Part shown: positions 1-9,219 of the stretch, piece by piece
Layout of the letters: every line of letters starts with the position of its first letter
How positions within the stretch are numbered: position 1 is the first letter of the stretch
Assembly (NCBI GenBank): GCA_038107835.1
Contig: JAYNHH010000039.1
Span: forward strand, 1 to 18,580
DNA length: 18,580 nt
Direction of reading: 5' to 3'
DNA from: MED-G116 sp038107835
GTDB taxonomy: Bacteria; Pseudomonadota; Alphaproteobacteria; Puniceispirillales; Puniceispirillaceae
Made by a program: the position numbers and the translations under genes
Notes under the pieces: model-generated
What the model saw: the letters and a program-made list of their open reading frames with translations, nothing else
Database searches by the model: none
Told to the model about the DNA's origin: nothing

Positions 1-2
1 AG

Positions 3-593
3 GGTGGCGCCCGGGTCATGGTCACCGAGGTTGATCCCATCTGTGCCCTTCAGGCTGCGATGGAAGGCTATGAAGTGGTTACCATGGAACAGGCCGCGCC
101 GAAGGCCGATATTTTCGTTACCGCCACGGGCAACCGTGATGTGATTACGATTGACCACATGCGGGACATGAAAGACCGAGCCATCGTTTGCAACATCGGT
201 CACTTCGACAATGAAATTCAGGTTGCCGAGCTGAACAACATGAAATGGTCGGAGGTCAAGCCACAGGTTGACGAGGTTGAATTTCCAGATGGCAAGAAGA
301 TGATCCTTCTCGCCAAGGGGCGGCTGGTCAATCTGGGATGTGCCACTGGCCACCCGTCATTTGTCATGTCTGCCTCCTTCACCAATCAGGTGTTGGCCCA
401 GATGGAACTCTGGAACGAGAGCGGCAAATACGAAAATCAGGTTTATACCCTGCCGCGGCATCTTGATGAGAAAGTCGCTGCCCTGCATCTGGCAAAAGTG
501 GGGGCAGCACTCAGCGAGCTTCGCCCGGATCAGGCTGACTACATTGGTGTGAGCCAGCAGGGGCCATTCAAAAGCGAGCAATATCGTTACTAG
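3..593 (+). CDS. ahcY: Adenosylhomocysteinase, C-terminal part (5' end outside window)
   Basis: S-adenosylhomocysteine hydrolase is the cytosolic NAD-dependent enzyme that splits SAH into adenosine and homocysteine and so relieves product inhibition of methyltransferases. The reading frame is already open at base 3 (GARVMVTEVDPICALQ), before the first internal ATG at 18, so the gene is cut by the window edge and only about 196 C-terminal residues are visible. Visible family features are the second half of the Rossmann NAD site (TEVDPICALQA), TATGNRDVI, NIGHFDNEI, and the strongly conserved segment GRLVNLGCATGHPSFVMS. The protein ends PFKSEQYRY, where the Lys and Tyr are the residues that reach into the neighbouring subunit's NAD site. 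The stop TAG is 6 bp before tsaE, which suggests co-transcription. Identification is certain; only the N-terminus is missing. Confidence 0.97.
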   Translation, partial: GGARVMVTEVDPICALQAAMEGYEVVTMEQAAPKADIFVTATGNRDVITIDHMRDMKDRAIVCNIGHFDNEIQVAELNNMKWSEVKPQVDEVEFPDGKKMILLAKGRLVNLGCATGHPSFVMSASFTNQVLAQMELWNESGKYENQVYTLPRHLDEKVAALHLAKVGAALSELRPDQADYIGVSQQGPFKSEQYRY

Positions 594-599
594 GCTGCA

Positions 600-1073
600 A
601 TGAAGATCGCCACGCTGACACTTACTGACCTGGCCGCCACGAAGCGGCTGGGTCTTTTTTTGGCCAAACAGCTGATGGTTGGTGATGTGCTGGCCTTGCA
701 AGGAGCGCTTGGTGCCGGCAAATCAGAACTGGCACGTGCCATCATTCAGCAGGTGTGTCCAGATGAGACCGACATTCCCAGCCCAACTTTCACATTGGTT
801 CAAGCCTATGAAAGTGATGACAATGGTTCCCTTTTGCATTTCGATCTGTATCGTCTTGCCGAACCTGGTGATGTGTTTGAACTTGGGATTGAGGACGCGT
901 TTGTTGAGGCCGTCTGTCTGATTGAGTGGCCAGAAAGATTGGCAGGGTATCTGCCCGATCACGCGCTTACAATTGAGATTGACTATGATCCGGGTACAAA
1001 TGGTGATCGAGAAGTCACATTAAGTGGTGACGCAGCCTGGCAAAAACGCCTCAAGGGGATTTTGCCAGACTAA
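600..1073 (+). CDS. tsaE: tRNA threonylcarbamoyladenosine biosynthesis ATPase TsaE
   Basis: TsaE is the small P-loop ATPase that works with TsaB and TsaD to put the t6A modification on A37 of ANN-decoding tRNAs in the cytoplasm. At 157 residues it has the usual family length. The P-loop is GALGAGKS at residues 35-42, followed by the conserved SPTFTLVQAYE (about residues 61-71), HFDLYRL and LIEWPER blocks that are diagnostic of the family. The ATG lies 6 bp after the ahcY stop, with a weak AGG upstream, so translation is probably coupled within the same transcript. Downstream is addB, after a spacer of only 74 bp. Many Alphaproteobacteria have an anomeric sugar kinase and a nucleotidyltransferase (AmgK/MurU) between tsaE and addB; these are absent here. 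Confidence 0.95.
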   Translation: MKIATLTLTDLAATKRLGLFLAKQLMVGDVLALQGALGAGKSELARAIIQQVCPDETDIPSPTFTLVQAYESDDNGSLLHFDLYRLAEPGDVFELGIEDAFVEAVCLIEWPERLAGYLPDHALTIEIDYDPGTNGDREVTLSGDAAWQKRLKGILPD

Positions 1074-1147
1074 ATGGCGGTGTCGCTGTCCAAATCTCGG
1101 CGGGATTGATCTCGCCTTCACGTGGCTTTGCTTTTATAATACGGGTC

Positions 1148-4100
1148 ATGACCATCGGCCCTCCTTCCAAAAAACGAGCAGTTTTTACCATCCCGGCAGG
1201 AGTTTCGTTTGCCACTGCGCTTGTCCACGGCATCAATGTGCTGGTCGATGATGACCAGGCCGAGCTTGCGCGCGCGCTGATTCTCGTACCATCGCGCCGT
1301 GCCGCAAGGTCACTGCGGCTGGCCTTTCTTGAGGTTAATGGTGACAAGGCCATGCTCTTGCCACGCATGCTGCCCATCGGTGATGTCGATGAGGATGACC
1401 CTGCATTGCTTGATCCGATATTGCATGAGCCGGAATTTCTGGTGGCTGGGACAGATCTGTTTCCACCGGCAATCAATCCCCTGCGCCGCCAGATGCTGTT
1501 GGCGCGCCTGTTGGAGAGCTTTCCACTGGGAGGACAGTTTCCGACTTTTGGGCAGGCCATGATGCTGGCACAATCCCTTGCCGACCTTCTGGATCAGGTT
1601 GATATGGTTGGTGCCGACCTGTCACAAATCCGTGACATTCTGCCCGAGCAATTTTCCCGGCATTGGCAGGATATCCTGAAACTGCTGAATATTCTGATTG
1701 ACCGCTGGCCGGATATCCTCGCAGCAGAGGGGGTTATGGACCCGGTGGCGCGACGTGAAATGCTTGCCCGCGCCCGGCTCAAGGCGTGGCAGCAATCCCC
1801 GCCTGAGGGGATTGTCATCATTGCCGGTTCGACTGGTACCTTTGCTGCCACGCGGGAATTGATTGCCTGTGTCGCGGCGCTGCCACGTGGTTACGTTATC
1901 TTACCCGGACTCGACAGGGGGGCCACGGCACATTGGCCAGAGATCGAGACTGATACTGGTCATCCACAGCACCAGCTTGCGCAGCTTATGTCATATTTGG
2001 AAATGGCACCTGATCAGGTTCAGACATGGCCATTGCCAGCTGCCAGTGACCAGCTGTGCGCAGCCCGCGGTGAAGTCATGCGCGAGGTTTTTGCTCCGGC
2101 AGCGCTGACGACAAAATGGCGGCAGTTACCTGCAGACCGTCCCGATATCAGCGCAGAATCTCTACGCGGCCTGCAGGTGGTTGCCTGCAAGGATATGAAC
2201 AGTGAAGCTGATCTGATTGCCCTTTGTCTGCGGGAAACGCTCGAGACCCCAGGAAAGACAGCAGCGCTTGTAACACCTGACCGAGCTTTGGCTGAGGCGG
2301 TCATTGTCGCTCTGCGCCGCTGGAACATTCATGTCGATGATTCGGCTGGGACACCACTTTCACAATGTGGCGCTGGGGTCTTTTTACAGCTTCTGGCCAA
2401 TGCGGTGGCTGCGGATTTTGCACCTGTTCCACTTCTTTCACTTCTCAAACATCCGCTTGCTGCCGGTGGAATGGATCTTGCCGATTTTCGATCTCTTCTG
2501 CGCTCCGTGGAGCTTGTGGCCCTGCGCGGGCATCGTCCAGCGCCGGGACTTGCTGGCCTGATTGAGCGCCTTGAGGAGAGGCCGGATCTTGCGGCGTTCG
2601 TGCGTGACCACGTGTGCGCACCGTTGCAGGTTTTAACGGATATCTGGAAAAATGGTGTACCGTCACTGGCCGGGCTGGCGTCAGCTCTTGCAACAGCTGG
2701 TGAGCGGCTGGCAGCCCGGGAAATGCTGGTGGACGGCACCTGTGATGCTGATGATGGCGCGCTTCATCTATGGCGGGATTTTGATGGAGAGACGGCAGCG
2801 GAGGTCATGCGTGATCTGGCTGAACAGACAACGGACATTGGGATCAATCCAGCTGAATTTCCCCAGATTCTCAGCCAGCTATTTGCTGAAAAGCCGGTCA
2901 GGCGCCGGTGGCCCCTTCATCCCCGCCTTGCTGTCCTAGGTCCGGTGGAAGCTCGTATGCAAAGCGCAGACCGTCTCATCCTTGGTGGTTTCAACGAGGG
3001 CAACTGGCCGCCAAAACCAGAAGCGGACCCCTGGATGAATGCTGAAATGCGCCGGTCTATTGATCTGCCTGCGCGCAATTGGCGGACGGGTCTGAGTGCG
3101 CATGATGTTTTCATGGCGATCTGCGCACCGGAAGTCATTGTCACCCGCTCCCTGCGTCAGGCTGGAACAGCAACAACACCGAGCCGATGGCTACAGCGCC
3201 TTGACGCTGTTCTGACATCGCTTGGGATGAACTCCGCGCTTGATCGGGGGCATGCGTCATTATCCTGGCTTGCACAGTTGACACCAACGCCTGAGGTCAG
3301 GCCTGTTGGCAGACCCGGTCCTGCGCCACCTCTGGCAGCCCGGCCACGCAAATTTTCTGCAACCGAGGTGGATAGCTGGATTGCCGACCCCTACAGCATC
3401 TACGCAAGGAAGATACTGAAGTTGCGGCAGCTGGATGACCTTGACCGCCCGCCTGATGCCGCCCTCCGTGGCAATCTGGTTCATGATGCGCTTGCGATTT
3501 TCATTGACCGGTATCCGTCAGGCTTGCTGCCGGATACTGCACTGGCTGAGTTGGAAGCCATTGGCAAGGATGTCTTTACACCGCAATGGCAAAATCCCGG
3601 TGTGCAGTTTTTCTGGTGGCCACGCTTCATGGCGGTTGCTGCGTGGTTTGTTTCGCAGGAACAGGTGCGCCGCCAGAAAATCAGGCAAAGTTACGCCGAA
3701 GTCAAGGGTGAGATAGCCATTGACGGCCCGGAGGGGCCGGTAACATTCACGGCGCGCGCCGACCGTCTCGACCTGGATGAAACAGGGGCTTGGCATGTTA
3801 TCGACTATAAAACCGGAAGTGCGCCATCGGCTGCCAAGGTTGCGGCGGGCCGCCGGACACAATTGCTGATCGAAGCGCTGATCGCTGCAGAGGGGGGCTT
3901 TGAGTCGCTTTCTGCCGGTGAGGTTGGGTCGATGGAATATTGGCAATTGTCTGGTGCCCGCGGCAAGATTGCGGTCCCCACAGATGTCCTGCCAAAGGAG
4001 TGGCAACCAGCCGACACCCGCTCCCACCTTGCTGATCTGGTCAGACTCTTTGATGATCCGAACACCCCCTATCCGAGTGAGCCTGACATCAGCCAGCGTC

Positions 4101-4168
4101 CCGCCTTCTCACCCTACCGCCACCTTGCCCGCGTTGCGGAGTGGCAAGCGGAGGATGGTGATGAATGA
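1148..4168 (+). CDS. addB: Double-strand break repair protein AddB (alphaproteobacterial type)
   Basis: AddB is the second subunit of the AddAB helicase-nuclease, which processes double-strand DNA ends for RecA-dependent repair. From the ATG at 1148 it has 1006 residues, matching the alphaproteobacterial family. The N-terminus (VFTIPAGVSFATALVHGI, then VPSRRAARSLR) is typical of the inactivated helicase-like half. A RecB-like nuclease domain begins near residue 735 (KFSATEVDSWIADPYSIYAR), with GNLVHDAL, TARADRLDLDE, DYKTG at residues 886-890 and RRTQLLIEAL as the metal-binding and catalytic blocks. The cysteines that hold a 4Fe-4S cluster in Bacillus AddB are not visible around this domain. 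An in-frame TTG at 1106 would add 14 residues, but homology favours 1148. The 3' end overlaps addA by 8 bp. Confidence 0.93.
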   Translation: MTIGPPSKKRAVFTIPAGVSFATALVHGINVLVDDDQAELARALILVPSRRAARSLRLAFLEVNGDKAMLLPRMLPIGDVDEDDPALLDPILHEPEFLVAGTDLFPPAINPLRRQMLLARLLESFPLGGQFPTFGQAMMLAQSLADLLDQVDMVGADLSQIRDILPEQFSRHWQDILKLLNILIDRWPDILAAEGVMDPVARREMLARARLKAWQQSPPEGIVIIAGSTGTFAATRELIACVAALPRGYVILPGLDRGATAHWPEIETDTGHPQHQLAQLMSYLEMAPDQVQTWPLPAASDQLCAARGEVMREVFAPAALTTKWRQLPADRPDISAESLRGLQVVACKDMNSEADLIALCLRETLETPGKTAALVTPDRALAEAVIVALRRWNIHVDDSAGTPLSQCGAGVFLQLLANAVAADFAPVPLLSLLKHPLAAGGMDLADFRSLLRSVELVALRGHRPAPGLAGLIERLEERPDLAAFVRDHVCAPLQVLTDIWKNGVPSLAGLASALATAGERLAAREMLVDGTCDADDGALHLWRDFDGETAAEVMRDLAEQTTDIGINPAEFPQILSQLFAEKPVRRRWPLHPRLAVLGPVEARMQSADRLILGGFNEGNWPPKPEADPWMNAEMRRSIDLPARNWRTGLSAHDVFMAICAPEVIVTRSLRQAGTATTPSRWLQRLDAVLTSLGMNSALDRGHASLSWLAQLTPTPEVRPVGRPGPAPPLAARPRKFSATEVDSWIADPYSIYARKILKLRQLDDLDRPPDAALRGNLVHDALAIFIDRYPSGLLPDTALAELEAIGKDVFTPQWQNPGVQFFWWPRFMAVAAWFVSQEQVRRQKIRQSYAEVKGEIAIDGPEGPVTFTARADRLDLDETGAWHVIDYKTGSAPSAAKVAAGRRTQLLIEALIAAEGGFESLSAGEVGSMEYWQLSGARGKIAVPTDVLPKEWQPADTRSHLADLVRLFDDPNTPYPSEPDISQRPAFSPYRHLARVAEWQAEDGDE

Positions 4169-7100
4169 AATTGTAAGGAAAGCAAGTGATGCTCAGGCTT
4201 TCGCCTCGGATCCGGAGGCATCGGCTTTCGTGTCGGCAAATGCCGGAACCGGTAAAACCAAATTATTGACTGACAGGGTGTTGCGCCTGCTTCTGGAAGG
4301 CGCTGTGGCTGACGGCATTCTATGTGTGACCTACACGCGTGCGGCGGCGGCCGAAATGCGGAACCGGATTGCCAGCAGGCTCGCACAATGGGCCATTATC
4401 CCGACAGTTGATCTTCGCAGCGATCTTGCAGGCATGGGATTGTCCTCTCCGTCGCAGGAGGTGATTGCCAGAGCTCGCCGTCTCTTTGCCGAGATTCTCG
4501 ATAATGATCACGGGCCACGCGTTGAGACCATGCATTCCTTCTGCCAATCCATTCTTGGCCGCTTCCCGATCGAGGCCGGCATCGCCCCGGGGACAGGTCT
4601 TGCTGATGACACAGAACAGGACACGCTCCGGGCAGCGGCGCGTGCCAATGTCATGCGGTCGCAGGATAGCGCCATGACCCATGCCGTCATGCTGCTTGCC
4701 GAGCAGATCAATGAGGATCAATTGCAGGCGGTGCTTGCCAATTTTGTGCAACGTGAGACACGGCTTGGCGAGGCAGATCTGGGGGAACGCCTTACCGTGC
4801 ATTTCCGTGATGGGCTGGGTCTTGGTGATGCTGATCATGCTGGTGGAATGATCCGCAAGGCCATTGCCAGCATTGATGACGAAGCGCTCATTGCCACCGC
4901 CACCGCGCTGCAGGCTTCAGGGGTTGCCAACCATCAGAAGCGGGCGGCAAAAATGCATGGCTGGCTTGCCAATGATGGCGCAGGCCGTTGTGAAAAAATT
5001 GATCTGCTTGTTGAGGCGCTCTTTACCAAAGGCAAACCCCAAAGCCGCCTTGCAAACAAGAATATTCGCGATGCCTTTCCCCGTTGTGAGGAGGTGCAGC
5101 GCGAAATCCAGGAGATTTTGCTGCCCTGCATGGTTTCACGTGCTGCACAGCGCTGCCGCGAGCTCACCATGGCACTCTATCATTTTGGCATGGCCTTTCA
5201 GCGCGAGTATGCGGCGTTGAAACGGGCGCGGGGGCTGCTGGATTATGATGATCTGATCACCATCACCAATAATTTGATGGATCATAGCTCGGCGGCGCAG
5301 TGGGTTGCCTGGAAGTTGGATAATGGCATCAGGCATCTATTGATAGATGAGGCGCAGGATACCAGCCCGTCACAATGGAAATTGCTGCGCCAGCTCAGTC
5401 TCGAATTTTTTGACGACCAGCCTGATGCCGCTTCGGGTGAGCTGGATCGCACCTTGTTTGCAGTGGGTGATTTCAAGCAATCCATCTACTCTTTCCAGGG
5501 AGCTGATCCACGTGTGATGAGTGCGAGCCGTGCCGAGTTTGCCAGGCGGGCCGGGCAGCGGGAGCGGACCTTCAGGGAGGTGTCACTGTCCGTTTCCTTC
5601 CGTTCAAGTGTGCCGGTGCTAAAGCTGGTCAATGCCGCAATCAATGGACTTGACGGCATTGAGGATTTTACGCCGCATGAGGTGACTGACGACCGCCGGG
5701 GCGGGTTTGTTGAATTGCTTCCCTATGTCGAGGCAGATGATGCCACACCGGCAACAGGCCCCTTTGTTCCATCTGAAATTGTTACGGCGACTGGTGCCAG
5801 TGCCAAATCTGCAAACCAGATCGCCGCTTTGATCAAGGGCTGGATCGGCAACCGCAAGCTGTCTGATAACAGACTCATGGCGGCACGTGACATCATGATT
5901 CTGCTGCGCAAACGTGGAAGCTATTTCGAGCAGCTTCTGGCAGCATTGCGTCGGGCGGGGGTTCCGGTCGCTGGGGCCGACAGAATGCGGCTCGAGAACC
6001 AGATAGAAATTCAGGACTTGCTGGCACTTGGTGATGCCATAACGTTGCCGGAAAATGACCTGCAACTGGCCTCGGTACTGAAATCTCCGTTGTTTGGCAT
6101 GGATGAGGAACTACTGTTCGGCCTAGCCCATGACCGTGGCGGAAAATCACTTCATTCAGCGCTGATGCATCATGCTGGTTCTGAAAGCAAGATGGGTCAG
6201 ATTGCAGACCGGTATGAACTGTTGCGCAACGCTGCCGATCAGATGTCTGTCTTTGCGTTTTTCAGTCACGTTCTCAACGATGGTGGGCGCGCGGCCTTCA
6301 GGGAAAGGCTTGGCGCGTCAGTTGATGAGGCGCTTGATCACTTTTTGGCACTGGCACAGACTTTTGGTCACGCTGGTGGCGCATCGTTGACTGAATTCCT
6401 GATGTCTGTCCGGGCGACCGGCGGTGAGATAAAACGCGACCTGGACAATGAGAAAATTGATGCGGTTCGTGTCATGACGATCCATGGTGCGAAGGGGTTG
6501 GAGGCACCGGTTGTTGTGTTGCCCGATATGCTGCGGGCAACCACACCAAGCGATCCTCTGTTTCGCGATGCTGAGACGGGTTTCGTTTATTGGTCTCCCG
6601 GCAGCGCGTTTTGTCCTGATTTTGTCAACGCAGCACGTGACTTGGCAAAACGTCATAGCGATCAGGAGGACAAGCGTCTTCTTTATGTTGCGCTGACCCG
6701 CGCGCGCGAGGGTTTGGTGATTGCAGGCTGGTCAAAACCGCGGGCACGCACCCTTGAGAAAAGTGACTATGAAATTCTTCGTACCTGCCTGCAAAGCATC
6801 GAGGGTGTGAATGAGGAAAGTGATGGGACACTCGCGCTGCGGNNNNNNNNNNNNNNNNNNNNNNNNNNNNNNNNNNNNNNNNNNNNNNNNNNNNNNNNNN
6901 NNNNNNNNNNNNNNNNNNNNNNNNNNNNNNNNNNNNNNNNNNGTGCGCGATCACGCCGCTGACAAAATTATCAGATCACAGAGGGATATGAGTGAGAAGG
7001 ACGCGGCGCGGGTCTTTCAGGAGGTGAAGATGGTTCTTGGCCAACCAGCGTTGGGTCGTCTGTTTGCATCTGATGCACTGGCTGAAATTCCGGTGAATGG

Positions 7101-7377
7101 TGTTGTCTCAGGCGTCGGTGTTGCGGGGCAGATTGACAGGCTGCATATAGATGCGACATCGGTTCTGTTCGCAGATTTCAAGACTGGCCAACGACCATCC
7201 GGTCCACCGCCAGTGACCTATCAACGGCAGATGGCGCTATACGGGGCGCTTTTGCAGCAAATTTACCCGACTCACCGGATCGAGGGATGGCTTATATGGA
7301 CCGAGGATGCCAGCACCCAGGAAGTTACCCGGGAAATGTGTGCCGCTGCACTGGCTGAGTTTGGTGATTTTTCGTGA
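4161..7377 (+). CDS. addA: Double-strand break repair helicase AddA, interrupted by a scaffold gap
   Basis: AddA is the UvrD-type helicase and nuclease subunit of AddAB. The ATG at 4161 is preferred over the in-frame ATG at 4155 because GGAGG (4150-4154) then sits 6 nt upstream; it overlaps addB by 8 bp. SF1A motifs are clear: Walker A ANAGTGKT (residues 26-33), VTYTRAAAAEM (motif Ia), LIDEAQD (394-400), GDFKQSIYSFQGADP (motif III), TIHGAKGLEAPVV (motif V) and VALTRAR (843-849, motif VI). After the gap the C-terminal nuclease shows GQIDRL, DFKTGQRP and YQRQMALY. Visible coding is 894 plus 144 codons, against a usual length of about 1150-1200, so roughly 120-160 residues, including the nuclease His motif, probably lie in the gap. 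The two halves are in different frames only because the 100-N length is arbitrary. Confidence 0.93.
6843..6942. other. Assembly gap of 100 N within addA
   Basis: Exactly 100 undetermined bases. Scaffolding tools often insert this number for a gap of unknown size. The flanks are addA helicase sequence on the left and addA nuclease sequence on the right, so the gap is a sequencing artefact and not a gene break. Taken literally, it would shift the reading frame by one. Confidence 0.98.
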
Positions 7378-7390
7378 AAACTACCTATAT
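7361..7390 (+). promoter_or_regulatory. Possible promoter for trxA
   Basis: TTGGTG (7361-7366) and CTATAT (7385-7390) are separated by 18 bp, a plausible sigma-70 pair overlapping the last codons of addA, about 100 bp before trxA. It rests on pattern matching alone. TrxA is usually needed at far higher levels than AddA, so a promoter of its own would make sense. Confidence 0.3.
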
Positions 7391-7426
7391 GTCAGGTGAT
7401 GTGGCCTTGCCTAAACGGCAATGATG

Positions 7427-7447
7427 CAGCAGGATGACCTCCTGCTG
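7427..7447 (+). promoter_or_regulatory. Hairpin in the addA-trxA intergenic leader
   Basis: A perfect 8-bp stem, CAGCAGGA (7427-7434) with TCCTGCTG (7440-7447), encloses a 5-nt loop. A smaller TTGCC/GGCAA stem (7407-7421) lies just before it. No T-run follows, so it is not a standard intrinsic terminator. It could stabilise or mark a processing point in the trxA 5' leader; its function is unknown. Confidence 0.4.
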
Positions 7448-7488
7448 GCGCAAGCCACCCGAGACATCTGCAAGGGGATTTTAAGCCT

Positions 7489-7812
7489 ATGGCTACAACA
7501 AAGACGACAGATAGTGAATTTTCAGCGCATGTGTTGCAATCAGACACGCCGGTTCTGGTCGATTTCTGGGCAGAATGGTGTGGCCCCTGCAAGGCCATCG
7601 GCCCTGCTCTTGAAGAAATCTCCGAAGCCAGGGGTGATGCCATTTCGATCGTCAAACTGAACATTGACGAAAACCCAATGACACCACAGCAATATAATGT
7701 GCGCGGCATCCCGACGCTGCTTATCTTCAAGGGTGGCGAGGTAATTGCCGAGAAGGTTGGCGCACTGCCCAAATCCCAACTTGAAAGCTGGATCAATCAG
7801 TCAATTGCCTGA
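7489..7812 (+). CDS. trxA: Thioredoxin
   Basis: Cytosolic thioredoxin, a disulfide reductase that keeps protein thiols reduced and serves ribonucleotide reductase and other partners, recycled by thioredoxin reductase. The 107-residue protein is the normal single-domain length. The active site WCGPCK is at residues 30-35, the cis-proline is in GIPTLL (Pro75), and VDFWAEWCGPC and KLNIDENP are family blocks. No signal peptide is present, so it stays in the cytosol. AAGGGGAT at 7472-7479 is the likely ribosome binding site before ATG 7489. The gene follows addA by 111 bp and converges with folC, and transcription probably ends at the hairpin at 7847-7877. The addB-addA-trxA order is common in Alphaproteobacteria. 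Confidence 0.97.
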   Translation: MATTKTTDSEFSAHVLQSDTPVLVDFWAEWCGPCKAIGPALEEISEARGDAISIVKLNIDENPMTPQQYNVRGIPTLLIFKGGEVIAEKVGALPKSQLESWINQSIA

Positions 7813-7846
7813 TCATGGGGCTCACCCGATGCGCTGATGAATAAGC

Positions 7847-7877
7847 AACGCCGCCATTTTCAGACTGGCGGCGTTTT
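7847..7877 (+). terminator. Intrinsic terminator of trxA, shared with the end of folC
   Basis: A perfect 10-bp GC-rich stem, AACGCCGCCA (7847-7856) with TGGCGGCGTT (7866-7875), has a 9-nt loop and is followed on the plus strand by TTTTGTTTG. This is a good terminator for trxA. The right arm lies within the last codons of folC on the other strand (K-T-P-P-V-stop), and the folC stop is in the loop. In the folC direction the T-run is poor, so termination there is probably weaker. Confidence 0.85.
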
Positions 7878-9209
7878 GTTTGCGCTTAGAACAAGCCCGG
7901 CAAGATAGAGTGATCCGCAAATGATAATGGGTGTTGCAGGCGCTGGGGTGTGGGCGTCGTTTTGAGCCTTGGTGAGGGCGGCTTGCAATGATGCTGCACT
8001 TTGTGCTTCAAGTCCAATGTCCTGCGCTGCGCTGCAGAGTTCATTCGCACTCAGGCTCGCATCCTGTCCGGGAATGGCAAGACAGGTGACGTTCTGCGCA
8101 AGCGATGCCAGTGGTGCCAGGAATTCGCGAGGATCCCGCGTGTTCAATGCGCCACAGATGACATGCCAGCAGCCAGGGACAAGATGCGGCAGCGCCGCCG
8201 CCAGTGCCTGTGCACCATGTGCATTATGCGCGCCATCAAGCCAGATCTCACAATCTGGCGCGAGGGCGGTCAGCTCCCCCTCGTCAAGGCGTTGAATTCG
8301 GCCGGGCCAGTTGGCAGAGGCTATTCCAGCAATCATCTGCCTGGCTCTATCTTGTCCGAGGCAATGCAGCATGACCGTCGCGGCAAGGGCAGCGTTATCG
8401 CGTTGATGCCTTCCATACAAGCCCGGCTTTGGGAGCGGAATGGTCTGTCCATCCCGTGTCAGACAAATTCGCCCGTCGGGCAAATCCTGCCAATCGAAAT
8501 CGACTCCAGCCATAATCAGTGAAGTTCCAATGCTGGCCGCATGGTCTGAAATGGCCGAGGCGGCAGATGCCTGTTGATGGCTGACGAAACAGGGGCTGCC
8601 AGACCGCATGATCCCGGCCTTCTGCCGAGCGATTTCACCTATGTCATTGCCCAGAAAATGCTCATGGTCGCGGGCAATGGGGGTGATCACCGTTGCCAGA
8701 GGCGCATCCAGCACATTGGTGGAATCCAGAGTCCCACCAAGACCCGTTTCAAGCAACAGCAGATCAGCCGGTTCACGAGCAAATGCCAGCATTGCTGCCG
8801 CAGTTGTGACCTCAAAAAAAGTCACGGGTGTGTCGCCATTGGCCTGCTCCACCTCTTCCAGCAAATCAGCAAGTGAACCATCGCCGATCAGGGTTCCAGC
8901 AAGGCGAATCCGTTCGTTGAAACGACACAGATGCGGTGATGAATAGACATGCACGCGCAAGCCGGCAGCTTCCGCCATAGCCCGCATCAGCGCAATTACC
9001 GAGCCTTTGCCATTGGTGCCGGCAACATGCACAGCTGGCGGCAGATCATGATGCGGATTGCCCAGCTTGGTGAGCAGCTGAAAGGTGCGCTCAAGACCAA
9101 GGTCAATCAGTTTGGGGTGAAGGGCTGCAAGACGATCAAGCGCCGCTGCCGCCCGGCGTTCATCACGACTGCGTGCGCCCGGTCTCTGTTCATCTGAACC
9201 CATGTCCAT
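7860..9209 (-). CDS. folC: Bifunctional folylpolyglutamate synthase / dihydrofolate synthase
   Basis: FolC is an ATP-dependent cytosolic ligase that makes dihydrofolate from dihydropteroate and glutamate and then lengthens the glutamate tail of folates. At 449 residues it fits the family. The P-loop HVAGTNGKGSV is at residues 61-71, followed by SSPHLCRFNERI, the FFEVTTAAAMLAF block, LLLETGLGGTLDSTNV (Mur ligase-like central domain) and WLDGAHNAHG, the characteristic C-terminal block. The ATG at 9209 is preceded by AAAGG about 7 nt upstream and lies 10 bp after the accD stop, so it is last in the minus-strand operon. accD-folC adjacency is widespread in Proteobacteria. The last five codons and stop are built into the terminator hairpin shared with trxA. 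Confidence 0.96.
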   Translation of the reverse strand: MDMGSDEQRPGARSRDERRAAAALDRLAALHPKLIDLGLERTFQLLTKLGNPHHDLPPAVHVAGTNGKGSVIALMRAMAEAAGLRVHVYSSPHLCRFNERIRLAGTLIGDGSLADLLEEVEQANGDTPVTFFEVTTAAAMLAFAREPADLLLLETGLGGTLDSTNVLDAPLATVITPIARDHEHFLGNDIGEIARQKAGIMRSGSPCFVSHQQASAASAISDHAASIGTSLIMAGVDFDWQDLPDGRICLTRDGQTIPLPKPGLYGRHQRDNAALAATVMLHCLGQDRARQMIAGIASANWPGRIQRLDEGELTALAPDCEIWLDGAHNAHGAQALAAALPHLVPGCWHVICGALNTRDPREFLAPLASLAQNVTCLAIPGQDASLSANELCSAAQDIGLEAQSAASLQAALTKAQNDAHTPAPATPIIICGSLYLAGLVLSANKTPPV

Positions 9210-9219
9210 TTGTGCCTTT

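Noticed and set aside
3518..4027. A 169-codon open frame on the minus strand, opposite the addB nuclease domain
   Set aside because: Antisense to a conserved domain, no family motif, no ribosome binding site noted; a codon-bias shadow.
6811..7377. Apparent frameshift or second gene at the end of addA
   Set aside because: The frame change coincides exactly with the 100-N gap; sequence on both sides is AddA in normal order.
8001..8522. A 173-codon open frame on the plus strand, opposite folC
   Set aside because: Rich in Cys, Arg and Met in a manner typical of shadow translations; folC on the other strand is unambiguous.
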